Assembly (NCBI GenBank): GCA_027450225.1
Contig: DAIDJK010000129.1
Location: forward strand, 1 to 36,307
Length of the DNA: 36,307 nucleotides
Direction of reading: 5' to 3'
From: Bryobacterales bacterium
GTDB lineage: Bacteria > Acidobacteriota > Terriglobia > Bryobacterales > Bryobacteraceae
In this document: in pieces, positions 25,727-34,210 of the stretch
Layout: the number at the start of each line of letters is the position of its first letter
Position numbering within the stretch: position 1 is the stretch's first letter
The notes under the pieces: generated by a model
What the model was told of the DNA's origin: nothing
Seen by the model: only the letters and a program-made list of their open reading frames with translations
Databases searched by the model: none
Made by a program: the position numbers and the translations under genes

Positions 25727-26160
25727 CAGCGCCTTCTGATTACAAGTTTATCCGCATAAACCAGAACCGTCTCCCGTTTCTGGTTCAACACCGTGGTTTC
25801 AAATGTAACCAGCCCACTTTCGGCGGAGCGTTCCTGTTTCGCCACCACTTTCTTGGTCACCCGGATTGTGTCGCCGATGTAAACCGCCTTCGTGAACCGC
25901 ATCCGGTCGATGCCGTAAAACGCCAGCACCGAATCGTGCAGCGCGTCCAGTTGCGTCCAGAGGCCGGTCGAGATGCTGAAAATCAGCGCGCCATGTGCGA
26001 TCCTCGCCCCAAACATGCTGCGCTTCGCCGCTTCGTCATCCGTGTGAAACGGAATAAAGTCCCCTGAAACCCCGCAGAAATTCACGATGTCCGTCTCTGT
26101 GACCGTCCGCCCGCGGGATTCCAGAATCTCCCCTTCGGCGAAGTCTTCGTAGCACTTCAT
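25726..26160 (-). CDS. MaoC-like (R)-specific enoyl hydratase
   Basis: A 144-residue hot-dog-fold protein. The hydratase motif with catalytic Asp and His is visible as SGDFIPFHTD, preceded by VTETDIVNFCGV, and followed by ARIAHGALIFSISTGL and a strand region (GDTIRVTKKVVAKQE). Such proteins hydrate enoyl-CoA or act in ketone/acyl metabolism. It follows the protease gene by four bases on the minus strand. Confidence 0.92.
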   Translation of the reverse strand: MKCYEDFAEGEILESRGRTVTETDIVNFCGVSGDFIPFHTDDEAAKRSMFGARIAHGALIFSISTGLWTQLDALHDSVLAFYGIDRMRFTKAVYIGDTIRVTKKVVAKQERSAESGLVTFETTVLNQKRETVLVYADKLVIRRR

Positions 26161-26164
26161 CGGC

Positions 26165-27331
26165 TCATATCCGCGCCGGCGCCGACCCCAGTTTCACGTT
26201 CACCTTCATCGTCCGGTTATCCCGGAAAATGGTGAACTGCATCTCGTCTCCCGCGCGTTTGTTGTTCAGCGCGCGCCGCAGCGCGTCCTGGGATTCCACC
26301 GGCTTGCCGTCGATCGCCACAATCAGATCGCCGCCCACGCCGATCTCCGTCATCCCCGCAATCACGAACCGCTGCGGACGCCGCAGCCCGGCCTCGTCCG
26401 CCGGCGAACCCTCGTCGATGTCCTGAATCAGCAGCCCGCCCGTTTCCGGCAGGCGCAGCGCCACCGCCAGATCGCCCCGGACGAACAGCACCCGCGTGAT
26501 GCCCAGCACCGGCAGCGAGATATGCCCCGTCGTTCTCAGCTCTTCGAGCATCGTCTTCACCCGGTTGATCGGCATCGCGAATCCGATCCCGATGCTCCCC
26601 GCTTCGCCCGACGATGTCTGCGAACCGTAAATCGCCGTGTTGATTCCGATCACGTTGCCATGCGAATCGAGCAGCGGTCCTCCGCTGTTTCCCGGATTGA
26701 TCGCCGCATCCGTCTGAATCAGCCCTTCCAGACGCGTGCCGTCTTCGCGGTCGAGCGCGCGCCCCACCGAACTCACCACGCCCGTGGTCAGCGTGCCTTC
26801 CAGATTGAACGGATTGCCGATCGCAAGCACCTTCTGCCCCACCTGAATCGTGTCCGAATCCCCCAGGTGCACATACGGCAGCCTGCGCCCCGCTTCAATC
26901 TGCAGCACTGCAAGATCGTTCCGCGGATCGTACCCCACCACGCGCGCCGGATACTGCTTGTGATCGAGCAGCGAAACCGTGATGTTCCGCGAGCCCGAGA
27001 TCACGTGGTTGTTGGTCACGATCTCGCCGCCGTCGTTGATGATGAACCCGGACCCGGTCCCCTGCGCCGGAAACACCTGGAAGAAAATGTCCCGCTGATA
27101 CACCACGCTCGTGATGTTCACCGTGGCCATGCGGTTGGCCTTGTAGATATCGATGTTGTTCTGCTCGTCGGGCAGATACCCTTCGCCGTGCGCCGTCACC
27201 GGATCGGCCCACAGGTGCGTGCTGGTGGCCAGCGGCATCAGCACGCGCCGCAGATTCCAGTCCGAACGCTCGATCAGAAACCAGAATCCGGCGACGATCA
27301 GCAGCGTCCCCACCAGCGAGCGTAGTCTCAT
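26165..27331 (-). CDS. Membrane-anchored trypsin-like protease with PDZ domain (HtrA/Deg family)
   Basis: A 388-residue serine protease. An N-terminal hydrophobic segment (about residues 5-20) works as an uncleaved anchor. The catalytic triad is H109 (TNNHV), D139 (RNDLAVL) and S216 (NPGNSGGPL). One C-terminal PDZ domain (about 285-378: GLLIQDIDEGSPADEAGL ... ALRRALNNKRAGDEM) is present, as in DegS-like proteins. It probably degrades misfolded envelope proteins. The start overlaps the end of coaE as ATGA. Confidence 0.95.
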   Translation of the reverse strand: MRLRSLVGTLLIVAGFWFLIERSDWNLRRVLMPLATSTHLWADPVTAHGEGYLPDEQNNIDIYKANRMATVNITSVVYQRDIFFQVFPAQGTGSGFIINDGGEIVTNNHVISGSRNITVSLLDHKQYPARVVGYDPRNDLAVLQIEAGRRLPYVHLGDSDTIQVGQKVLAIGNPFNLEGTLTTGVVSSVGRALDREDGTRLEGLIQTDAAINPGNSGGPLLDSHGNVIGINTAIYGSQTSSGEAGSIGIGFAMPINRVKTMLEELRTTGHISLPVLGITRVLFVRGDLAVALRLPETGGLLIQDIDEGSPADEAGLRRPQRFVIAGMTEIGVGGDLIVAIDGKPVESQDALRRALNNKRAGDEMQFTIFRDNRTMKVNVKLGSAPARI

Positions 27332-27933
27332 TCCGCCAGTTTCCTCAATTCCTTGTACACTTCTTTAGTTTGCCGCAGCGTGTCGTCCTTCGTTCCATCC
27401 GTGTCGATCACGTAATCGGCGAACCGCAGTTTGGCCTCGAGCGGCATCTGCGTCGCGATCCGCGCCATCACATCCGCCTGAACCGCGCCCGGCCGCTGCA
27501 TCGCGCGCTCCATCTGGCTCTCTTTCGAGCACTTCACCACCACAATCTTCTGCACTTCCCTGTACGCGCCGGATTCGATCAGAATCGCCGCCACGTAGAT
27601 AATCACCGCGCGCGGGCTCTGCTCCCGTATATCTTCGAAAATCTGCCGCGCCCGCGCCCGTACCGCCGGATGCACAATGTTGTTCAGCTTTGAAAGCGCC
27701 GCCGGGTCCGTGAACACGCGCCGCGCCAGCGTTGCGCGGTCGATGTTTCCTTCTTCATCCACAATGTCGCGCCCGAAAATCTGCACCACGTTATGGAACG
27801 CGCCGCCGCCGGGCCGCATCACTTCGCGCCCCAGGTCGTCCGCTTCCACGATGTGGCATCCCAGATCGCCGAACGCCTCGGCGACAAAGCTCTTGCCGCA
27901 CGCCATCCCGCCCGTCAGGCCCGCGATCAGCAT
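27328..27933 (-). CDS. coaE: Dephospho-CoA kinase
   Basis: Phosphorylates the 3'-hydroxyl of dephospho-CoA, the last step of CoA synthesis. The 201-residue protein has the P-loop GLTGGMACGKS at residues 5-15, the block VEADDLGREVM and the family core VHPAVRARA. Typical length. The frame is open far upstream (to 28473) but only ATG 27933 gives a proper N-terminus. It overlaps folD by seven bases and the protease start by four. Confidence 0.96.
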   Translation of the reverse strand: MLIAGLTGGMACGKSFVAEAFGDLGCHIVEADDLGREVMRPGGGAFHNVVQIFGRDIVDEEGNIDRATLARRVFTDPAALSKLNNIVHPAVRARARQIFEDIREQSPRAVIIYVAAILIESGAYREVQKIVVVKCSKESQMERAMQRPGAVQADVMARIATQMPLEAKLRFADYVIDTDGTKDDTLRQTKEVYKELRKLAE

Positions 27934-28844
27934 AGGCCCGTTCGCCGTTCGGCCGATTCGATGGTATTCCGCATCAGCATCGCGATCGTCAGCGGCCCCA
28001 CGCCGCCCGGCACCGGCGTATAGGCCGAACTCACCCGCGCCATATCCTGCGGATTCACGTCGCCCACCAGCAGCGAGCCGCGTTTCTCGAAATCGGCCAG
28101 CCGCGCATCGGAAAAAATCCGCTCGGCCTCGCCGCGGTCCGTCACCCGATTCATCCCCACGTCGATCACCACCGCGCCCGCCCGCATGAAGTCGGCCGTA
28201 ATCATCGCCGCCCGTCCGATCGCCGCCACCAGAATGTCCGCCGTGCGGCAGACGCCCGGCAGATCGTGCGTGCGCGAATGGCAGATCGTCACCGTCGCGT
28301 TTTCCTGCAGCAGCAGCATCGACATCGGCTTGCCCACGATGTTGCTTCGCCCCACCACCACGGCATGCCTGCCCGCCATCGGAATCTGGTAGCGCTTCAG
28401 CAGTTCGATAATCCCTGCCGGAGTGCACGGCCGCAGCCCCGGCCGCCCCGTCGCCAGCAGCCCGACATTGCACGGATGGAACCCGTCCACATCCTTCTCC
28501 GGCGCCACCGCCAGCAGGATGCGCGCTTCATCGATCTGTTTCGGCAGCGGCAGCTGCACCAGAATGCCGTCGATCTCCGGACGCTCGTTCAGTTCGCGCA
28601 CGATCGCCAGCAGCTGATCCGTCGAAATGTTCGCGGGCGGCGCGATGGTTTCGTTGTAGATCCCGAGTTCGCCCGCCGTTTTCGTCTTGCTGCGAACGTA
28701 CACCTGCGACGCCGGATTCTCGCCCACCAGAACCACGGCCAGCCCCGGCGGCCGCCCCGCATGGTCGATCACGCGATCCACGCGCGGGCGGCACTCGGCT
28801 TTGATCTCGTCGCGTACGCGATTGCCATCGAGGATTTGCGGCAC
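27927..28844 (-). CDS. folD: Bifunctional methylenetetrahydrofolate dehydrogenase/cyclohydrolase
   Basis: Interconverts 5,10-methylene-, methenyl- and 10-formyl-tetrahydrofolate. The 305-residue protein shows YVRSKTKTAGELGI with the catalytic Lys, GILVQLPLP, the motif KDVDGFHPCNVG, PCTPAGIIELL, the cofactor motif VVGRSNIVGKPM and the C-terminal PVPGGVGPLTIAML. GTG 28844 is the chosen start (VPQILDGNRVRDEI); a TTG at 28862 is possible, and the open frame upstream to 29054 has no FolD character. First gene of the folD-coaE-protease-maoC operon. Confidence 0.95.
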   Translation of the reverse strand: MPQILDGNRVRDEIKAECRPRVDRVIDHAGRPPGLAVVLVGENPASQVYVRSKTKTAGELGIYNETIAPPANISTDQLLAIVRELNERPEIDGILVQLPLPKQIDEARILLAVAPEKDVDGFHPCNVGLLATGRPGLRPCTPAGIIELLKRYQIPMAGRHAVVVGRSNIVGKPMSMLLLQENATVTICHSRTHDLPGVCRTADILVAAIGRAAMITADFMRAGAVVIDVGMNRVTDRGEAERIFSDARLADFEKRGSLLVGDVNPQDMARVSSAYTPVPGGVGPLTIAMLMRNTIESAERRTGLC

Positions 28845-29180
28845 GAATTTCAGATTAACCAACTGACCCGGCTGAAGAAAACAGCGCCGCTTCCGGATGC
28901 GCCAATGGTGGAATCTACGGTCGCGTTCGCAGAGAAAACTCAGCGGGCCAGGTTTGCGATGAGCAGCAGGTGCGCAACAAACGGCAATTGCCGTGCTCCG
29001 CGAGTTGCACGAAAATGCCTCCGAAGCCACGGAAATCCTGGAATACTCGGCCACAGACCGAGGACGAGTTCTTCGCCGCGCTGAATCGCATCGCGCTTCC
29101 CGGCGGGAGCCAGCGAAAATTTCTCCGGGCGCACAGGGTATGACCGTCGCCGGTCACCTTCCCGCGATATCCTGGAACGG
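28845..29180. other. Divergent intergenic region, folD / VOC gene
   Basis: About 336 bp with no confident gene. It must hold the promoters of folD (minus) and the VOC gene (plus). A short plus-strand frame from ATG 29015 (or GTG 28970) to TGA 29143 encodes TEDEFFAALNRIALPGGSQR in its middle and looks somewhat protein-like, but lacks a ribosome binding site and family. Other frames are unconvincing. Confidence 0.4.
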
Positions 29181-29558
29181 ATGAGCGCGATTACCATCGA
29201 CCGCGTCGTTCCCGTGCTGCGCATGTTCGATGTCGCAAAAGCGCGCGAGTTCTACATCGACTGGCTCGGCTTCAAAATCGACTGGGAACACCGGTTCGAC
29301 GACAACGCGCCTCTCTATATGCAGGTGTCGCTCGGCGACCTGATCTTCCATCTCAGCGAACATCACGGCGATGGTTCGCCCGGCGCCACGGTTCGCGTCA
29401 ACGTGCGCGGACTCGAAGCCTGGAACCGGGAACTCCTCGCGAAGCGCTATAAGTACATGCGGCCCGGCATCGAGGAGCAACCCTGGAAGTGGAAAGAGAT
29501 GGGCGTCATCGATCCCTGCGGCAATCGAATTCTGTTCTGTGAGGAAATGAAAAGCTGA
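29181..29558 (+). CDS. Glyoxalase superfamily (bleomycin-resistance-like) protein
   Basis: A 125-residue VOC protein. [20 protein letters not shown] then [11 protein letters not shown] form the first module; [20 protein letters not shown] and [11 protein letters not shown] complete the fold. It resembles the bleomycin-resistance-like glyoxalase branch, with the conserved HLSEHHGD segment. Substrate unknown. The stop overlaps the ATG of the next SDR gene by one base (TGATG). A second VOC protein is encoded at 4531-4896 but the two are not close relatives. Confidence 0.88.
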   Translation: MSAITIDRVVPVLRMFDVAKAREFYIDWLGFKIDWEHRFDDNAPLYMQVSLGDLIFHLSEHHGDGSPGATVRVNVRGLEAWNRELLAKRYKYMRPGIEEQPWKWKEMGVIDPCGNRILFCEEMKS

Positions 29559-30310
29559 TGGCAAATAAATTTGCGCTCGTCACGGGCGCGGGCAGCGGTA
29601 TCGGGCGCGCCTCCGCGCTCGCTCTTCATGCCGCGGGATGGTCCGTCGCGCTGGCCGGCCGCCGCGAAGCCGAACTCGAGGAAACAGCCCATCGCGCCGG
29701 CGCAAACGGGGGAAAAATGCTCCCCGTCGCCGCCGACGTCAGCCAGCCCGGGAACGTCAAGGCGCTCTTCGCAAAAGTCTCGCGCGAATTCGGACGCCTC
29801 GATCTTCTCTTCAACAACGCCGGCACCGGCGCGCCCGGCATCCCCATGGAAGACCTCACCTTCGACCAGTGGATGAAGGTCGTCGGCGTCAACCTCAACG
29901 GTCCGTTCCTCTGCGCGCAGGAAGCCATCCGCATCATGAAGGCGCAATCCCCGCGCGGCGGCCGCATCATCAACAACGGCTCCATCTCCGCGCACGCCCC
30001 GCGCCCGAATTCCGCGCCCTACACCGCCACCAAGCACGCCATCACGGGCCTCACGAAATCCCTCGCGCTCGATGGCCGCCCCTTCGACATCACCTGCGGC
30101 CAGATCGATATCGGCAATGCCGCCACCGAGATGACCGAGCGCATGTCCGGCGGCGTCCCGCAGGCCAACGGAACCATGATGCCCGAGCCACGCATGGACG
30201 TAAAATGCGTCGCCGACGCCGTCGTCTACATGGCCTCTCTGCCGCTCGACGCCAACGTCCTCTTCATGACCGTCATGGCCACGAAGATGCCCTTCGTCGG
30301 CCGCGGCTGA
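29558..30310 (+). CDS. Short-chain dehydrogenase/reductase
   Basis: A 250-residue classical [11 protein letters not shown] near the N-terminus binds NAD(P), NNAGTG follows, the catalytic Ser is in [10 protein letters not shown] and the Tyr/Lys in YTATK. It is coupled to the VOC gene through TGATG. The sequence is different from the SDR at 13164. Substrate not evident. Confidence 0.94.
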   Translation: MANKFALVTGAGSGIGRASALALHAAGWSVALAGRREAELEETAHRAGANGGKMLPVAADVSQPGNVKALFAKVSREFGRLDLLFNNAGTGAPGIPMEDLTFDQWMKVVGVNLNGPFLCAQEAIRIMKAQSPRGGRIINNGSISAHAPRPNSAPYTATKHAITGLTKSLALDGRPFDITCGQIDIGNAATEMTERMSGGVPQANGTMMPEPRMDVKCVADAVVYMASLPLDANVLFMTVMATKMPFVGRG

Positions 30311-30311
30311 T

Positions 30312-30491
30312 CTAGCGCCCGAATCGAAACTGCATAATCGCCAGCATCGCGAACCCGAGCGCCACCACAATGCGCAGCACCACGCCCCAGAGCCTTGCGC
30401 CCTGCAGCGAATTCACGATCGCCAGCAGCAGAAACCCCACCCCGATGCTCAGGTACCACCAGCCCCAGTGTCTCGATTGAAAGCCGCGCAC
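30312..30491 (-). CDS. Small two-helix membrane protein
   Basis: A 59-residue frame, GTG start, TAG stop. The start reads RGFQSRHWGWWY, then a hydrophobic helix LSIGVGFLLLAIVNSL, a short loop with QGARLWG and a second helix VVLRIVVALGFAMLAIM, ending FRFGR. It begins 16 bases after the stop of the acyl-CoA synthetase on the same strand, suggesting an operon. No clear ribosome binding site was found before the GTG. It falls below the usual size cut-off for ORF calling. Function unknown. Confidence 0.6.
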   Translation of the reverse strand: MRGFQSRHWGWWYLSIGVGFLLLAIVNSLQGARLWGVVLRIVVALGFAMLAIMQFRFGR

Positions 30492-30507
30492 TTGAACTAT
30501 TTTCGAA

Positions 30508-32397
30508 TCACGCCCTCACCGGAATCGCATCCAGCGCCTCCGGGTTCGCCACGGTTGACACATCGCCGGCCGCTTCCCCCAGATAACGCCGGCGAATCAG
30601 CCTCCGCACGATCTTTCCGCTCTGCGTCTTCGGCAGCTCCGTAACCAGCTCCACCGCCGCCGGACGGAACGCCGATCCCATCGATTTCGCCACGTAATCC
30701 GCCAGCTCCGCCGCCGTCGCCCCGCAGCCCGCCTTCAGCACCGCGAAGCACACGATCGCCTCGCCCTTGATCTCATCCGGCACGCCGATCACCGCCGCTT
30801 CCGATACGCACGCGTGTTCCATCAGCGCATCTTCAATCTCCGCCGGACCCACCTTGCGCCCCGCCACGTTCATCGATTCATCCGCGCGCCCGTGCAGAAA
30901 CCAGTGCCCGTCTTCGTCCACCGAAGCCCAGTCGCCATGATTCCACCATCCCGGCCACCGCGACCAGTACGTCTCCACATACCGCTCCGGCGCGTTCCAG
31001 ATGCCGCGCGTCATCGAAGGCCCCGGCTTTTTGCACACCAGATAACCCATCCCGCCGCGCACCGGCTCCCCCGCATCGTCCACCACATCCGCCGCCATTC
31101 CCGGCGCCGGGCCGCCGAGCGAACACGGCTTCAGCGGCTGCACCGGCAGCGGCTGCAGAAAGCACCCGATAATCTCCGTGCCGCCCGAAATGTTGATGAT
31201 CGGGCATCTCCGTTTCCCCACCTTCTCGAAAAACCACCACCACGAAGATTCATCCCACGGCTCGCCGGTCGATCCCAGAATCCGCAGCCGCCGCATCGCG
31301 AACCGCTCCGGATCGCTCGTACGCATCAGCATCCGCACCGCGGTCGGCGATACCCCGAACGTCGTCACCCCGCGCCGCTCCACCATCTCCCACAGCCGGT
31401 TCGGCTCCGGAAAATCCGGCGCCCCGTCATACAGGAAAATCGTCCCGCCGAAATGATGATTGCCGACGATCGTCCACGGCCCCATCATCCAGCCGATGTC
31501 CGTCAGCCAGAAGAAAACGTCGTCGTCCCGGTGGTCGAACCCCAGCCAGATTTCCTTCGCCGTCTGCACCAGCGCGCCCGAATGCGTGTGGACCGTGCCC
31601 TTCGGCTTGCCCGTGGTGCCGGACGTGTAGAGCAGCATCGCCGTCGTCTCGGAATCGAGCGCCGCGCTCGCGCACGTATCCGGCTGCTCCGCGAGGCCAC
31701 GCCACCACTCCCCATCGCGCACCGCCAGCACGCGCGCCTTCGTCCCCGCCTTCTCCACCGCTTCTGCGATCTTCGGCGCCAGCGCCATCCGTTTGCCCCG
31801 CCGTTCGAGCGACGTCGCCGTAAACACCACCGGCGCGCCCGAATCCTCCAGCCGCGACGCAATCGCCCCCACGCCGAACCCCGCGAAAATTGGCGCCGCG
31901 ATCAGCCCCAGCTTGAAGCACGCGTAGAGAATCTCCACGATCTCCGGCCACATCGGCATCGCCAGCGCCACGCGGTCGCCCCGTTCGAGCCCCAGCTCCC
32001 GCAGCGCATTCGCCAGCCGGTTCGTCCGCCGCGCCAGTTCCCCGAACGTGATTTCGCCCGCCGCGCCGTTCTCGGATTCGTACTTGATCGCCACCCGCTC
32101 CGGCGTCCGTTCCGCATGCCGGTCCAGACAGTTGTACGCGATGTTCAGCCGTCCGCCTTCAAACCACCGCGCCCACTCCGGGCCGCGCGAATCGTCGAGC
32201 ACCCGCGAATACGGCTCGAACCATTCCACGCCCATCGCCCGCGAAACCGCATCCCAGAACGCCTCCGGCTGCTCGCAGGACCACGTGAGAAACGCCTCGC
32301 GGTCTTCAAACCCGAGCGACTGCATGAACCGCCAGACATTGGTCTGCTCAATCTGCTCGCGAGTCGGTTCCCAGGCCCATTTGCCGGCGGCGTCCAT
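30508..32397 (-). CDS. Acyl-CoA synthetase (AMP-forming), non-acetate-type pocket
   Basis: A 629-residue adenylate-forming enzyme of the Acs family. P-loop YTSGTTGKPKG at 257-267, LTDIGWMMGPW, the motif STGEPWDESSW at 376-386, the hinge GRADESMNVAGRKVGPAEIE at 503-522 and catalytic K595 in KTQSGK. The Trp that limits the acyl pocket in acetyl-CoA synthetase (W414 of the Salmonella enzyme, DTWWQTE) is replaced: here INISGGTE places G405 at that position, so a substrate larger than acetate is likely. It may supply acyl-CoA to central metabolism. The small membrane protein gene follows 16 bases downstream. Confidence 0.92.
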   Translation of the reverse strand: MDAAGKWAWEPTREQIEQTNVWRFMQSLGFEDREAFLTWSCEQPEAFWDAVSRAMGVEWFEPYSRVLDDSRGPEWARWFEGGRLNIAYNCLDRHAERTPERVAIKYESENGAAGEITFGELARRTNRLANALRELGLERGDRVALAMPMWPEIVEILYACFKLGLIAAPIFAGFGVGAIASRLEDSGAPVVFTATSLERRGKRMALAPKIAEAVEKAGTKARVLAVRDGEWWRGLAEQPDTCASAALDSETTAMLLYTSGTTGKPKGTVHTHSGALVQTAKEIWLGFDHRDDDVFFWLTDIGWMMGPWTIVGNHHFGGTIFLYDGAPDFPEPNRLWEMVERRGVTTFGVSPTAVRMLMRTSDPERFAMRRLRILGSTGEPWDESSWWWFFEKVGKRRCPIINISGGTEIIGCFLQPLPVQPLKPCSLGGPAPGMAADVVDDAGEPVRGGMGYLVCKKPGPSMTRGIWNAPERYVETYWSRWPGWWNHGDWASVDEDGHWFLHGRADESMNVAGRKVGPAEIEDALMEHACVSEAAVIGVPDEIKGEAIVCFAVLKAGCGATAAELADYVAKSMGSAFRPAAVELVTELPKTQSGKIVRRLIRRRYLGEAAGDVSTVANPEALDAIPVRA

Positions 32398-32448
32398 ACG
32401 ATCAAAAGCATAGCGGGGCTTCGCTCCACGCCGAAACCCGGCGCGCCT

Positions 32449-33567
32449 TCACGCCACCCGGAACTGCCGGATCGCCTCTTCGTCCAGCTCGATCCCCAGC
32501 CCCGGCGCATTCGGAATCGTCAGAAATCCACCATCCGCCCGCAGCTTCTGCTTCGTCACGGATTCCCGCAGATTCGTCTCTTCCTCCGCCACGAACTCGC
32601 AGATCAGCGCATTCGGAATACTGTTGAGCCAGTGCAGCGCCGCCGTCACGTTGATGTACGTCGTGAACCCGTGGTTCGCCACCGGCAGCCCGCGGTCCCA
32701 CGCCAGCGCCGCAATCTTCATTGCTTCCGTGAACCCGCCGCAGCGCGTCAGATCCACCTGCACCACATCCACGCGCCCGCGGTCCATCAGCTCGATAAAC
32801 GATTGCCGCCCGGATTCCTCTTCCCCCGCCGCAATCCGCACATCCGTCGCCTCCGCCAGTTTGCGGTAGCCGTCATAATCGTCCGGCCGCAGCGGCTCCT
32901 CCAGCCAGTAAATCCCGTAATGCGAAAACGCCTTCGCCCGCTGCAGCGCCGTCTTCGAATCCCACACGAGCCCCGCGTCGATCAGCAGCATCCCGTCCCC
33001 GCGCAGCCCCTTGCGCGCCTCGCGCACCAGCGCCACATCCGTTTTCTCGTCCTGTCCCATCGGGTCCCAGCCGAACTTCACCGCGTCGAAACCCTGGTCG
33101 CGATAGCGCCGCGCCAGCTCGCCCGTCTTCTCCGGCGTTTCGCCGAACAGCGAACTCGCATAGCAGTGGATCTTCTTGTGAAACCCGCCGCCCAGCAGCT
33201 TCCACACAGGCTGCCCCAGCGCTTTCCCCTTGATGTCCCACAGCGCGATGTCGATGCCGCTGATCGCGTGAAAGCCCGCCCCGCGCCGTCCCCCGTAGAT
33301 ATTCGCGCGATACATCTTGTGCCACAGCCGCTCCGTCTCGAAAGGATCTTCGCCGATAATCGCCTGCGCCAGTCCCGTCGCCGTCGTGTGCGAAAACGGC
33401 CCGTCGATCGCGCCCTTCACCGCCATCGGATTCGAGTCCACCTCGCCGATCCCCGTAATCCCCGCATCCGTTTCCACCCGGATAATCAGCGCATCCTGGC
33501 CGCTGTCGCAAAGCTCCTTTACGTTCTTTTGTCGAAGATAAATGGTTTCGACTTTCGTGATCTTCAT
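32449..33567 (-). CDS. Mandelate racemase/muconate lactonizing enzyme family protein
   Basis: A 372-residue enolase-superfamily enzyme, possibly an acid-sugar dehydratase or racemase. Metal ligands are D197 (LLIDAG), E223 or E224 (WLEEP) and E249 or E250 (AAGEEESG). The His-Asp dyad of the mandelate-racemase subgroup is present as D272 (VQVDLTRCGG) and H299 (VANHGF). The usual KxK motif reads K164-F-G166, so the second Lys is missing. Substrate unknown. The frame is open upstream to 33696, but MKITKVETIYL is the natural start. It is on the same strand as the acyl-CoA synthetase gene, 51 bp upstream of it. Confidence 0.93.
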   Translation of the reverse strand: MKITKVETIYLRQKNVKELCDSGQDALIIRVETDAGITGIGEVDSNPMAVKGAIDGPFSHTTATGLAQAIIGEDPFETERLWHKMYRANIYGGRRGAGFHAISGIDIALWDIKGKALGQPVWKLLGGGFHKKIHCYASSLFGETPEKTGELARRYRDQGFDAVKFGWDPMGQDEKTDVALVREARKGLRGDGMLLIDAGLVWDSKTALQRAKAFSHYGIYWLEEPLRPDDYDGYRKLAEATDVRIAAGEEESGRQSFIELMDRGRVDVVQVDLTRCGGFTEAMKIAALAWDRGLPVANHGFTTYINVTAALHWLNSIPNALICEFVAEEETNLRESVTKQKLRADGGFLTIPNAPGLGIELDEEAIRQFRVA

Positions 33568-33627
33568 GGGAAGGAAAATCCTATCAGGCCGCGCCCCGCG
33601 CCTGTCACTGTGCGAACACCGGCAGCG

Positions 33628-33688
33628 TGGCGCGTCTTCGCGCCAAAGCGTACTTCTGCCACCGCCGTCCCGTGCGCCAGAGCACGGG
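33628..33688 (+). promoter_or_regulatory. Two perfect hairpins in the leader of the SPW gene
   Basis: TGGCGCG-tctt-CGCGCCA (33628-33645) and CCCGTGC-gccaga-GCACGGG (33669-33688) lie 60-125 bases before the SPW start. Both are perfect 7-bp stems. They may structure the 5' leader or be a divergent regulatory region; no known RNA class was recognised. Confidence 0.4.
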
Positions 33689-33750
33689 CGCTGCAAGTTT
33701 TGGTCCCCCGGGAGGATGGATTGCTACATTCTCAGCGGAGGTAATTCCCA

Positions 33751-34128
33751 GTGACACCGACCACTACTGATACAAGCCCCGCCAGACCGGCAAGCATCGT
33801 CGCCCTTCTGGCGGGTATCTGGCTTTTTGTATCCCCGTGGGTCTACGGAGCCGCTGCCTCGCCGAATGCATGGAACAGCTGGATCGTTGGCGCGTTGATC
33901 TTCATCTTCGCCGCCACTCGCCTCAACCGACCGCTCCTCGCCGGCGTCAGCTGGCTCAACGTGATCCTCGCGATCTGGACCTTCGTTTCCCCGTGGGTCT
34001 ATGGTTACATCGGAAACACAGGCAGATTCATTAACAGCCTCTGTGTAGCCGTCATCGTGTTCGTAGCCGCCATGATCAGCGCCAATGCGCTCCCTCACGC
34101 CGGTATGCCGCGCCATCGGCACGTCTAG
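33751..34128 (+). CDS. SPW-repeat membrane protein
   Basis: A 125-residue inner-membrane protein with four hydrophobic segments. The two SPW repeats read WLFVSPWVYG (residues 24-33) and WTFVSPWVYG (76-85), the defining motif of this family. Start GTG 33751 is preceded by GGAGGT at 33737-33742, a strong site nearly ideal in sequence. SPW-repeat proteins are often found among stress- or envelope-associated genes but their function is not established. The gene is followed by a 14-bp inverted repeat and an AI-2E-type transporter gene. Confidence 0.9.
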   Translation: MTPTTTDTSPARPASIVALLAGIWLFVSPWVYGAAASPNAWNSWIVGALIFIFAATRLNRPLLAGVSWLNVILAIWTFVSPWVYGYIGNTGRFINSLCVAVIVFVAAMISANALPHAGMPRHRHV

Positions 34129-34139
34129 CCCGGTGATGC

Positions 34140-34187
34140 TCTCTCCGGGCCGGCGCAGCTTCTCTCCATCAGTCCGGCCCGGAGAGA
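34140..34187 (+). promoter_or_regulatory. Perfect 14-bp inverted repeat between SPW and transporter genes
   Basis: TCTCTCCGGGCCGG (34140-34153) and CCGGCCCGGAGAGA (34174-34187) pair perfectly around a 20-base loop, 11 bases after the SPW stop. Stem stability must be very high. There is no T-run, so a Rho-independent terminator is unlikely in the simple form; attenuation or mRNA stabilisation between the two genes is possible. Confidence 0.75.
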
Positions 34188-34210
34188 ACCTTCCGTCCAC
34201 TCCTTCTTCC

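Noticed and set aside
29015-29143. 42-codon plus-strand frame with TEDEFFAALNRIALPGG
   Set aside because: No ribosome binding site and no family; kept only as a note in the intergenic entry.
30814-33744. A 976-codon open frame on the plus strand
   Set aside because: It is antisense to the acyl-CoA synthetase and the enolase-superfamily gene. Its product is Arg/His/Pro-rich without domains, the usual mirror of GC-rich genes.
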